In this document: piece by piece, positions 35,903 to 43,225 of the stretch | Position numbering within the stretch: the stretch's first letter is position 1 | Layout: each line of letters opens with the position of its first letter | NCBI GenBank assembly: GCA_002729015.1 | Contig: PBVO01000059.1 | Location: 66,410-109,634, forward strand | Direction: 5' to 3' | DNA: 43,225 bases | DNA from: Candidatus Poribacteria bacterium | GTDB taxonomy: Bacteria; Poribacteria; WGA-4E; UBA9662 | Program-made: the position numbers and the translations under genes | The notes under the pieces: model-generated | What the model was told of the DNA's origin: nothing | Seen by the model: the letters and a program-made list of their open reading frames with translations, nothing else | The model's database searches: none

Positions 35903-38900
35903 CTAAAATACATAAATAAACTCTTTTAGGTTGAATATAGCGTGTGTAAGGTCGGTCCAAGACTGAAGGTATATATCCTTTTCTGAAGATGTGCCATGTA
36001 TCGAAGAATACAGGGAAACCTGTTTTTTAAGAATTTCTGAAGCCATCTCTATTTCTTCAGGAGAGGGACTACGGGATAAGGCTTTCTCGAATATTTCTTG
36101 AATTTGTTTCTCTCGTTCTGTCTGTTGATTTAGCAAAATCTTCTTGGCCCAGAATTTAGCCTGATCCATGACAAAAGGATCATTCATCAGGGTTAGGGCT
36201 TGGGATGGAACATTACTTCTATTTCGGCTACCAATAGTTGCAAAAGGTGTGGGCATATCGAACGTCAACATCATTGCCGGCAGAAAATTTCGTCGTATTT
36301 CGATATATACACTTCTTCTACCATTCCCATCCAGTGGTCCACTCTCATTGGGTTTACCACGACCAATCATAAATGGCGTCAAATGTACTTTCACACTTGG
36401 ACCATACATCTCAAGATTTAGACGCCCCGAGACAGCTAGCATTCCATCTCTAATTGACTCAGATTCTAACCGACGAACATTCATAGCCTGCAATAACTTA
36501 TTGGTTGGATCGATTAATTTTGATTCAGCTGATTGGTTACTAGAAATCTGGAAAACTTGAGATAAAACAATTTCACGAATAACACTTTTAACCGACCATT
36601 TATTATGGACGAACTGATGTGCTAAATAGTCTAATAGTTGCGGATGACTTGGCTCTTGTCCCATATGACCAAAATTATCGACTGTTGGTACAATACCTCG
36701 TCCAAAAAGATGATGCCATATTCGGTTCACCATAACTCGAGCTGTCAAAGGATTTTCCTCTGAGATTATAGATTCGGCAAGTTCTAATCTACCACTTCCT
36801 TCAGAATTAAATGGCAATGTTGACTGGCTCAGAACTTCTAAAAAACGAGACGAAATAGAAGCACCCTCTTGCCTGTAATCACCCGAAACATACACCACTC
36901 CTGGTCGGTTTGGACCATCTGTCATAGCAACAACTCGTTGATCTTCGGGTATTAGCTTCTCAAGTTTTACATAGTCAGATAAGCTGATCTGTACGTTTTC
37001 TGCTGTTTTAAGTAGTTGATTAGACAACAAGAAGTTCAATAAATCAATATCACTCGAATCTGCTGACCCATTATACCAACGGTGAAAAGTGTGGATTAAT
37101 GACTTCTCAAATTTTTCTGCTAGACTCGTTAGGCTCGAATATGATCCTAGATACGAAAGGGAACTCTCGTTTGGCTGTTGGTTAAATTTTACAGGTAATT
37201 GACCATTATGCAAAACTACTAAATCGGCTGCTATAAAGTTGTCATTTCCGCCGTCTTGTAGCAACTCAACATAGGCTCGGTGTCCTTTCCAACGACTTAG
37301 GTCAAACTTGTACCAAGTTGGTTTTTTACTATTGACAGTATGTACTAATCCACCATGCAGTGGACCTCGAATAATTTGCAAGTTATTGATGACGATACGA
37401 ATCTGAGCACCATGCCCCATTGCTCTGATATGAATGAAGTCATGTTTTACATCAAACGTTGGTGAACGCAAGGCACCAGCTAGTCGGGTAGAAGATCCAG
37501 CACTATGCCAACTAGATGGAACTAGAGAAGAGATGTGCCGGTCAATACCACTAATTACTATATCTGCGTATTGGCTAGGTCGTACTGGGAAAGCTGTTGC
37601 CTCGATGCGCCAGTCTTTAAATTTCTCTCCAGATAAACTTCCTAAAACTCGGTATTCGTTGGTCGGATTAACGGTTGTCTTTGACTGTTGTGAATGGTTA
37701 TCCTGCACACTTATTGGATCATTTGAAAGTCGGCGGACCTCCTTCCACCAATGAAACAATGGATGATCTTTATTATCGAAATCACTTTTCTGTCTCGTTT
37801 CATACCACTTTTTCAACAAGTCAACTTTCAAATTCTCATTTTCGGTAGCCAGTTGTTCAATCATTTGGTGATAGTAATGATCAATATCGGTTGAAAGATT
37901 GCTCTGAAAAATGTGGTCAATGAGAATATGCCCCCAACTTCCACTGTAATTATCGACAATCTCGAATTGAGCAATCTTACCCATAAAAGGTTCTACTGAC
38001 CAGCTGACGGCTTCTAACTTATCCGCGTTTCTGCCAGTCTGGGTATGAACAATTTGACCTTCAATCCTCAAATTAGCACATGTTTTACCTTGGTGATTAC
38101 CTCCGCCAATCAGAAAATTAATATAGGGCTTATTAATTTTGAAAGGTGAGGAAAGGAGTTTACCTTTCGGTTTGTCACTTTTTAAGTAGGAATTCGCAAA
38201 TTGTCGACCTTGAAACCCATCTATGTCTTTTTGAGTGCTATTGTTACTACTAGCTGGGAATTTTCCAAAAGCTGTACCCGAAACTGTCCAACCTTCATAC
38301 GTGCCTGACTCAAAGTCACTAATCAGTGAGTCTTCTTTTTTGTTATGCTGTTTTCTTTTTTCCTGATAGTTCAATAGCGTGCGTGTTTTAAGTTCAGGTA
38401 AAGCGGTAAGAAAATACCCAATTTGCTTTATTTGCTGTGGCCAAGTATCGATAAAATTCTGTTTCAGTTCATGTTTGGAATGTTTTAACCGGTCAGTCAA
38501 AGACTGTAGCTTTTCTGGGTGTTGGATAGAAGCAAACGTCATTCTAGAATTTGCCAACGTATTAAAAAGTGCATAGTAGTCTGCAGTTGAAATCGGGTCA
38601 AATTTGTGGTCATGACATTGAGCACAACCGACGGTCAACCCAAGAAAAGTTTTACTTAAAACGTCAATCTGGTTAGATAACCGGATGCTTTCATCTTGTT
38701 TAACATCTACTGGGCTGTGAGTAGCTTCTCCTAAGTGGTAAAACGCTGTTCCCATTACTGATTCATTGTAACCAAGCTGTGGATGAATCCTTGGCTCTGG
38801 TAGCAAATCACCGGCTATATGTTCACGAACAAATTGGTCGTATGGAATATCTTGGTTGAAGGCGCGAATCAAGTAATCCCGATAAGGCCACACATTCCCA

Positions 38901-39682
38901 ATGGAAAAGTCTCCTTCATGACCATAAGATTCTGCGTATCGTACTAGATCCATCCAATGTCGGGCCCACTTTTCACCAAATCGTGGTGAGGCTAACAAAC
39001 GGTCAACCAAATCCTCGTACGCTGTGGCAGATTTATCATCTTCAAACGATCGAATTTCTTCTGGCGTAGGGGGTAAGCCTATCAACGCATAAGTCAAACG
39101 ACGAATTAACGTTTGTTTTTTCGCCTGGGGAGATGGTTTCAAGCCTTTCTTCTCTAGTTTATTTAAAATGAAATGATCTATTCGCGTGATGGGCCAACCA
39201 GTGTCAATAACTGTCGGCAATTTCGTATATCTTACAGGCTGAAAACACCAGTGATTTGATCTTGCCTGAATATCAAAAGATTTGATTTCTGGCTGATGGG
39301 AATCTCTTGGATCATTCGCACCTTTCTTGATCCAAGTCTCAAAATCATCAATTATCTTTTTCGGTAATTTCCCTTTTGGTGGCATAGATAAGTTAGGGTC
39401 CTGATAATTAATAGCTGTCATCAGAAGACTATTACTTGGCTGATAAGGAACAATAGCTCCACCCCTATTTCCACCAACTATCCAACCGGGTTTACTATCG
39501 AGTCTTAAATTTCCTTTGACTTGAAGTCCACTATGGCAAGGATAGCAATACTTAACTAAGGCAGGGCGAATACGATTCTCAAAAAAATCGAAGGATTCAG
39601 TGTTTGCAGAATTTGGGAGAAAAAGTACTACCAAGAAGGCTAGAGTAGGAATATTAACAACTATCGCAAATGTTTTATGCAT
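35903..39682 (-). CDS. Planctomycete-type cytochrome c/DUF1549/DUF1553 protein
   Basis: A 1259-residue exported protein. A signal peptide covers about residues 1-28. The PSCyt1 domain follows with heme motif C46-Y-P-C49-H50. Then comes DUF1549 (PSCyt2; DHFILNKLEKKGLKPSP, then the RFGEKWARHWMDLVRYAE region) with a second CxxCH in GCAQCHDHKFDP. The middle (about 450-870) holds beta-rich segments that read like two lectin- or CBM-type domains, each ending with an IDHIF or AADLVV-type strand. DUF1553 (PSD1) closes the protein, with NPLTARVMVNRIWHHLFGRGI. The family is abundant in Planctomycetes and Poribacteria; function unknown, with surface binding or redox chemistry on polysaccharide inferred. 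Confidence 0.93.
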   Translation of the reverse strand: MHKTFAIVVNIPTLAFLVVLFLPNSANTESFDFFENRIRPALVKYCYPCHSGLQVKGNLRLDSKPGWIVGGNRGGAIVPYQPSNSLLMTAINYQDPNLSMPPKGKLPKKIIDDFETWIKKGANDPRDSHQPEIKSFDIQARSNHWCFQPVRYTKLPTVIDTGWPITRIDHFILNKLEKKGLKPSPQAKKQTLIRRLTYALIGLPPTPEEIRSFEDDKSATAYEDLVDRLLASPRFGEKWARHWMDLVRYAESYGHEGDFSIGNVWPYRDYLIRAFNQDIPYDQFVREHIAGDLLPEPRIHPQLGYNESVMGTAFYHLGEATHSPVDVKQDESIRLSNQIDVLSKTFLGLTVGCAQCHDHKFDPISTADYYALFNTLANSRMTFASIQHPEKLQSLTDRLKHSKHELKQNFIDTWPQQIKQIGYFLTALPELKTRTLLNYQEKRKQHNKKEDSLISDFESGTYEGWTVSGTAFGKFPASSNNSTQKDIDGFQGRQFANSYLKSDKPKGKLLSSPFKINKPYINFLIGGGNHQGKTCANLRIEGQIVHTQTGRNADKLEAVSWSVEPFMGKIAQFEIVDNYSGSWGHILIDHIFQSNLSTDIDHYYHQMIEQLATENENLKVDLLKKWYETRQKSDFDNKDHPLFHWWKEVRRLSNDPISVQDNHSQQSKTTVNPTNEYRVLGSLSGEKFKDWRIEATAFPVRPSQYADIVISGIDRHISSLVPSSWHSAGSSTRLAGALRSPTFDVKHDFIHIRAMGHGAQIRIVINNLQIIRGPLHGGLVHTVNSKKPTWYKFDLSRWKGHRAYVELLQDGGNDNFIAADLVVLHNGQLPVKFNQQPNESSLSYLGSYSSLTSLAEKFEKSLIHTFHRWYNGSADSSDIDLLNFLLSNQLLKTAENVQISLSDYVKLEKLIPEDQRVVAMTDGPNRPGVVYVSGDYRQEGASISSRFLEVLSQSTLPFNSEGSGRLELAESIISEENPLTARVMVNRIWHHLFGRGIVPTVDNFGHMGQEPSHPQLLDYLAHQFVHNKWSVKSVIREIVLSQVFQISSNQSAESKLIDPTNKLLQAMNVRRLESESIRDGMLAVSGRLNLEMYGPSVKVHLTPFMIGRGKPNESGPLDGNGRRSVYIEIRRNFLPAMMLTFDMPTPFATIGSRNRSNVPSQALTLMNDPFVMDQAKFWAKKILLNQQTEREKQIQEIFEKALSRSPSPEEIEMASEILKKQVSLYSSIHGTSSEKDIYLQSWTDLTHAIFNLKEFIYVF

Positions 39683-39709
39683 CTTTCAGCTATTTTACAA
39701 TTTAACTTT

Positions 39710-41224
39710 TTAAATCAATAACTCACTGCCAATTGGGTAGAATTTGTCAACTTGTCTTTGCAGATCCATCGCTGTATTATGTTCAAAAGCGATTACTTCA
39801 ACACGTTTGTTCTTTTGCTGAATTAGTTCTACCAAAGGACAAAAATCACCGTCTCCACTGGCTAAAATAACCACATCTAGTATATCCAGCATCGAGACAA
39901 TGTCGATAGCAATACCAACATCCCAATCTCCTTTTGCTGTTCCATCTCCACGTAAACGAAGGTTCTTAGTTTTTATTCGATACCCATTATATTCCAATAA
40001 AGATAAAAAACCAGATTGGTCAATTTCCGGAATTTGGACAATATATGCATAAGCAGCCACCAGATGTCGAGGCCCTACGGTGAAATCTAGTAACTTAATG
40101 TAGTCGAGCCGTGAGGCGTACCGATCTTTTGCTGCGTAAAACATATTCTGTACATCTACAAAAACACCCACTCTTGTTTGATGATCTGTAAAGTCTTCCT
40201 TAGGCGTTGTACCAGTAGTTTTTGTATCCCCTTCGCCTATATCAACATTTTGGATTGAGTCCGATAATCTACACTTAATATCTCTAAGCGTTTGGTTTGA
40301 ACTCTTGTGTATCCACTCTAATTTGTCAATGCTAGATTCAAAATCAGATACCACTCTATGAAGTAGCTTCTGACTTCTAGACTGCAAATCTTCTAGAGTG
40401 GATAATTCCAGATCGAGTTCGTCTTTTTTTTGTTTTGTATTCTGAATAAGGCTTAATTCTAACGATTGTTTAGCCAGTTTTTGTCTGAGTTGTTCTTTTT
40501 CAAATTCAATAGAACTGATGTGTGCCTGATATTCTTCGACTGCAATCAGTTCTTCCTTCCTAATATCGTCAGATATTTCGAGATTAACGTACTCTTGAGC
40601 CGAAAATTCGAGCTTCCCTTTTAGCTGTTTATTTTGGTGTTTTATTTTATCGTTTTCGATCTTCAACTCATCGATTCGATTTTTTAGTTCATCGGTTACT
40701 AAATTAATTTGTTCCTGTTCGTGATTACCTTTTTTGTCGGTCAATTCTTGATGTATATCTGTATTTCTAAATCGATTGGGTACAAAATCTAAATAATTAC
40801 AATTCTTAAGTAAATTGATTCCATGTTTCTGAACACTTTGGCGTTTATCAATTAGCAAAGACCAAATCGTTGTTCCACTAATTCCTTGCGTGCTTAATTC
40901 TATTAAACAAGAAAAAAAATAATATATTTCCTTTGTATTCATATATCCAATTCGTCGTATTAACAGGTTACTTTTCTGACTCAATTTTTCAGTAATCAAA
41001 TGGAAACTGGATAAAGAATAAAAGAATTTTTCTACTAACCAGTGAATGAGGAACTCTCTTTCATACTCCTTTGCTAAATTCACTTCCAGAAAACCAGAAA
41101 AACAATCTTCGACTAATTTAGTCAATTCGTTAGTACTAAAACAATCATCCAAAATGAAGGCCAGCTGCTTTTTTTTAATTTCTCCTTTAATCCAAACTAA
41201 ATTCTGATTTTTTTGTTCTGGCAT
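39710..41224 (-). CDS. NYN-domain (LabA/DUF88-like) protein with long coiled coil
   Basis: A 504-residue protein. Residues about 350-500 form an NYN/PIN-like nuclease domain: D357 and N360 (GVFVDVQNM), D433 and D435 (KGDWDVGIAIDIVSM) and D458/D460 (ASGDGDFCPL) match the acidic metal site. Residues about 165-290 are a coiled coil, and the first 150 residues are a helical region I cannot name. The likely activity is RNA cleavage or processing. GGGAG 8 bases before the ATG is a good RBS. It lies 21 bases after gmhB and ends 27 bases before the cytochrome gene start, so it is in a unit with heptose genes without an obvious functional link. Confidence 0.86.
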   Translation of the reverse strand: MPEQKNQNLVWIKGEIKKKQLAFILDDCFSTNELTKLVEDCFSGFLEVNLAKEYEREFLIHWLVEKFFYSLSSFHLITEKLSQKSNLLIRRIGYMNTKEIYYFFSCLIELSTQGISGTTIWSLLIDKRQSVQKHGINLLKNCNYLDFVPNRFRNTDIHQELTDKKGNHEQEQINLVTDELKNRIDELKIENDKIKHQNKQLKGKLEFSAQEYVNLEISDDIRKEELIAVEEYQAHISSIEFEKEQLRQKLAKQSLELSLIQNTKQKKDELDLELSTLEDLQSRSQKLLHRVVSDFESSIDKLEWIHKSSNQTLRDIKCRLSDSIQNVDIGEGDTKTTGTTPKEDFTDHQTRVGVFVDVQNMFYAAKDRYASRLDYIKLLDFTVGPRHLVAAYAYIVQIPEIDQSGFLSLLEYNGYRIKTKNLRLRGDGTAKGDWDVGIAIDIVSMLDILDVVILASGDGDFCPLVELIQQKNKRVEVIAFEHNTAMDLQRQVDKFYPIGSELLI

Positions 41225-41245
41225 GATTGTTTCTCCCTGATTTTT

Positions 41246-41788
41246 CTATTTTGTATTATGAATGATCCAAGAAGTTGCAGCCATTAGGTTAAGAGCAATT
41301 TGGTCTGGCACTACAGCTTTTGTGTTTTCCTGTCTAATAGGCAAATTTTGGCCAACGAGACACGTCTTACAATTGACCTTTCGGCCTGCTACTATATCTC
41401 GCAAGGAATCTCCGACCAGAAAACGATTCGTGGAATCAATACAAAAATCTACCAATGCTTTTTCTAGTAAACCTGATTTAGGTTTTCGGCAGAAGCAATC
41501 GTCCTTATCTTCATGAGGACAGTAGTAAATAGCGTCAATTTTTCCGCCAGCTATAACTATTTGTTCGAGCATTTTTTCGTGGATTGAGTCGAGCTTGTCG
41601 GCTTGAAGAATACCCTTGTTAACACAAGCCTGATTTGTAACAATAATCAACTGGTATCCTTTGTCGGTCAATTGGCAAATGGCATCAATTGCATCCGGCA
41701 AAAACTCAAATTCATTCCAGTTTTTTACGTAGTCGTTGGGGCGCAAGCGATTGATCACACCATCTCTGTCCAAAAATACAGTTTTCAT
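41246..41788 (-). CDS. gmhB: D-glycero-D-manno-heptose 1,7-bisphosphate phosphatase
   Basis: GmhB removes the C7 phosphate from heptose bisphosphate in ADP-heptose synthesis for LPS core. It is a HAD phosphatase of about 180 residues with FLDRDGVINR (catalytic Asp pair at D7 and D9 counted from the ATG at 41788), VTNQ (motif II), and the zinc-binding loop CPH...CFC whose four ligands (C90, H92, C98, C100) are the hallmark of GmhB. VGDSLRDI supplies motif IV. A GTG one codon earlier is an alternative start. It follows the heptose kinase by about 12 bases and belongs to the same pathway. Confidence 0.94.
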   Translation of the reverse strand: MKTVFLDRDGVINRLRPNDYVKNWNEFEFLPDAIDAICQLTDKGYQLIIVTNQACVNKGILQADKLDSIHEKMLEQIVIAGGKIDAIYYCPHEDKDDCFCRKPKSGLLEKALVDFCIDSTNRFLVGDSLRDIVAGRKVNCKTCLVGQNLPIRQENTKAVVPDQIALNLMAATSWIIHNTK

Positions 41789-41800
41789 CACAGGTTTTTG

Positions 41801-42805
41801 TTATTGTTCCCAAAATCGGTTTAATTTTTTTCTGTCTACTGCGACACACCCAACTTCAGTTACAACAATGCCTCCGGCCATATTAGCCATCTGTGCTGCT
41901 TGGAATGGTGTAAGGCCAGCTGATAAGGCCATAGTAAATACAGCGATAACAGTATCACCGGCCCCCGTAACATCAAATACGTCTTGAGCTTTTGTCTCAA
42001 TATGTTGAACTTTTAACTGACCTTCAGAAGTTTTTTCAAATAGACTCATTCCATGCTCTCCTCTAGTAATAAGTAGGTGAGCCAAATCTAACCGTTCTAA
42101 TATTTTTTGTCCTACTTTTAATAAGGTTTTTTGATCCAAAATTCGAATACCAACAGCAATACTTGCCTCTTTTTGGTTAGGTGTAATAGAGGTAACACCT
42201 TCATAACTCCAAAAATTTTCTACTTTTGGGTCTACTGTTACTGGTATACGGTTGAGCTTCGTTTTTGAGGTAACTGCTCGGATCAATTCACTATTTACAA
42301 CACCTTTATCATAATCAGCAAAAATCACCGCATCGACCGTATCCACTTTTTCTAAAATGACGCTCAAAAGTTGGCTATGTAGGGGTTGAACAGAATATTG
42401 GGTTGACTCTTTATCTATACGCACAATCTGTTGATTGCCAGCTATGATTCTGGTTTTTGTGCTTGTAGGTCGATTGTTGTCAACTCTAACAGCACTGGTT
42501 GTGACAGACTGTTCTTGCAGAAGGCTGATTAACTTCTCACCATTTTCGTCAGCACCAACCAAACCAACAACTTCAACCTGTCCCGATAAACTAGCAATAT
42601 TACAAGCTACATTCGCGGCACCACCCAAGCGAAAGGTTTCTTTTTGAACTTCTACCACTGGCACTGGCGCCTCAGGAGAAATACGATTAACATCTCCCCA
42701 AATATATTGATCAAGTACTAGGTCTCCGATAACCAATAACTTTTTCTGAGCCATTAACTCTAGGTCAGGATGAATTTTTGGTCGCTCAATTGGGCAGGAG
42801 TTCAT
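41801..42805 (-). CDS. rfaE1: D-beta-D-heptose 7-phosphate kinase (RfaE1/HldA type)
   Basis: This PfkB-family kinase phosphorylates heptose 7-phosphate at C1 in ADP-heptose synthesis. Motifs include VIGDLVLDQYIWGDV, RISPEAPVPVVEV (substrate region), the RLGGAANVACNIA segment and the catalytic DVTGAGDTV near the C-terminus. Only the kinase half is present; the adenylyltransferase half of HldE is missing and must be a separate gene. The ATG at 42805 is preferred: it has GAGGGG about 13 bases upstream and gives 334 residues, whereas the longer frame to 42934 would run into the upstream PhyH gene. It precedes gmhB. Confidence 0.93.
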   Translation of the reverse strand: MNSCPIERPKIHPDLELMAQKKLLVIGDLVLDQYIWGDVNRISPEAPVPVVEVQKETFRLGGAANVACNIASLSGQVEVVGLVGADENGEKLISLLQEQSVTTSAVRVDNNRPTSTKTRIIAGNQQIVRIDKESTQYSVQPLHSQLLSVILEKVDTVDAVIFADYDKGVVNSELIRAVTSKTKLNRIPVTVDPKVENFWSYEGVTSITPNQKEASIAVGIRILDQKTLLKVGQKILERLDLAHLLITRGEHGMSLFEKTSEGQLKVQHIETKAQDVFDVTGAGDTVIAVFTMALSAGLTPFQAAQMANMAGGIVVTEVGCVAVDRKKLNRFWEQ

Positions 42806-42875
42806 ATTTTTATCATTTCCCCTCAATATCACTTGTACTAAAAAGCCATTAGCTGACAGGAGTTCCAGTAGGTTT

Positions 42876-43225
42876 TCAATACAATTTATGTTTTTGAAGC
42901 CAAGGCCGAAATAACTTTTGCTGCTTAGCCTCATATCGTCCCCAAGTTTCTTCTGTTATGTAGGGAGGTTCATCCATTGTAGCAATGTTTTGTGACATCA
43001 TCCAAGACGGCCCATAGCCAACATGTAGAGTTTTTCTTGTTTTTTGACTCCTGTTTGTAAACCCCCCATGTCTCAAATTTTCAGTAAATAGAATAGCATC
43101 ACCAGCATCGACTTCCAGTCCAATCATGCCTGGCTCATCATTTACTGAACATTTATAAGGTGAATTGAAATTGGATTTGTGTGTACCTGGAACAACACAA
43201 AAAGCACCTTCTTCAGATTTGACTG
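42876..43225 (-). CDS. Phytanoyl-CoA dioxygenase family protein, C-terminal part (partial)
   Basis: The frame is open to the window edge, so the N-terminal part lies beyond 43225. About 116 residues are visible. They start in the GAFCVVPGTHKSNF block, continue with DAGDAILFTENLRHGGFTN, where H is the distal metal ligand, and RKTLHVGYGPSWMM, which contains the 2-oxoglutarate arginine. These are standard for PhyH. It ends 70 bases before the kinase start. The substrate is unknown. It is the third PhyH protein of the window. Confidence 0.9.
   Translation of the reverse strand, partial: VKSEEGAFCVVPGTHKSNFNSPYKCSVNDEPGMIGLEVDAGDAILFTENLRHGGFTNRSQKTRKTLHVGYGPSWMMSQNIATMDEPPYITEETWGRYEAKQQKLFRPWLQKHKLY

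Noticed and set aside
42806..42934. N-terminal extension of the heptose kinase
   Set aside because: It overlaps the PhyH coding end in another frame and has no RBS; the ATG at 42805 fits the family better.

Overview
The window reads as a slice of a free-living or symbiotic diderm bacterium with a moderately AT-rich genome (about 40% GC by eye). Two genes for ADP-heptose synthesis imply lipopolysaccharide. The accessory content combines several phytanoyl-CoA dioxygenase (PhyH) proteins, a sulfatase, a ThuA protein, a Gfo/Idh/MocA oxidoreductase, a GalD-like enolase-superfamily enzyme and a planctomycete-type cytochrome protein (PSCyt1/DUF1549/DUF1553). Together these recall Candidatus Poribacteria or neighbouring lineages. 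That placement is inference from gene content only; no rRNA lies in the window.

Layout. 1-2608 (minus): two tandem MacB-type permeases plus the first codons of a further gene. 2708-3595 (minus): an acidic tail-anchored protein of unknown function. 3981-6291: a plus-strand sulfatase facing a minus-strand M28/glutaminyl-cyclase-like enzyme. 6328-10661 (minus): an information-processing block in the order promoter, tRNA-Ser(UGA), tRNA-Ser(GCU), tRNA-Arg(ACG), tadA, tRNA-Ser(CGA), tRNA-Ala(CGC), tRNA-Ser(GGA), long SRP RNA with Alu domain, dnaX, ebfC, recR. 10685-18019 (minus): 5-formyl-THF cyclo-ligase, a DUF5916-type outer-membrane protein and a catabolic-looking set (GalD-like dehydratase, SGNH hydrolase, PhyH, nitrilase-family hydrolase). 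18263-25056 (plus): ThuA, recX, alaS, DUF948 and YtxH envelope proteins, a terminator, larB and a nucleoside hydrolase. 24996-29057 (minus): miaB, map, eno, ftsB. 29211-32247 (plus): a divergent PhyH, an unknown 144-residue protein and a DegT aminotransferase. 32425-35567 (minus): a Gfo/Idh oxidoreductase and argS. 35903-43225 (minus): the PSCyt1 protein, a coiled-coil NYN-domain protein, gmhB, an rfaE1-type heptose kinase and the C-terminal part of another PhyH.

How it works together. The 6-10.6 kb block joins all four serine tRNA isoacceptors, SRP RNA, the tRNA-editing deaminase TadA beside its expected substrate tRNA-Arg(ACG), and the clamp-loader/recombination genes. This order resembles the Bacillus subtilis origin-proximal region. 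Within dnaX a run of nine A residues at codons 429-431, with an immediate -1 frame stop, an upstream Shine-Dalgarno-like element and a small downstream hairpin, suggests a programmed tau/gamma switch. This is the most striking signal in the window. The catabolic sets look like degradation of sugar acids, amides, esters and sulfated polymers, but no transporter or pathway-specific regulator is present to fix the substrate.
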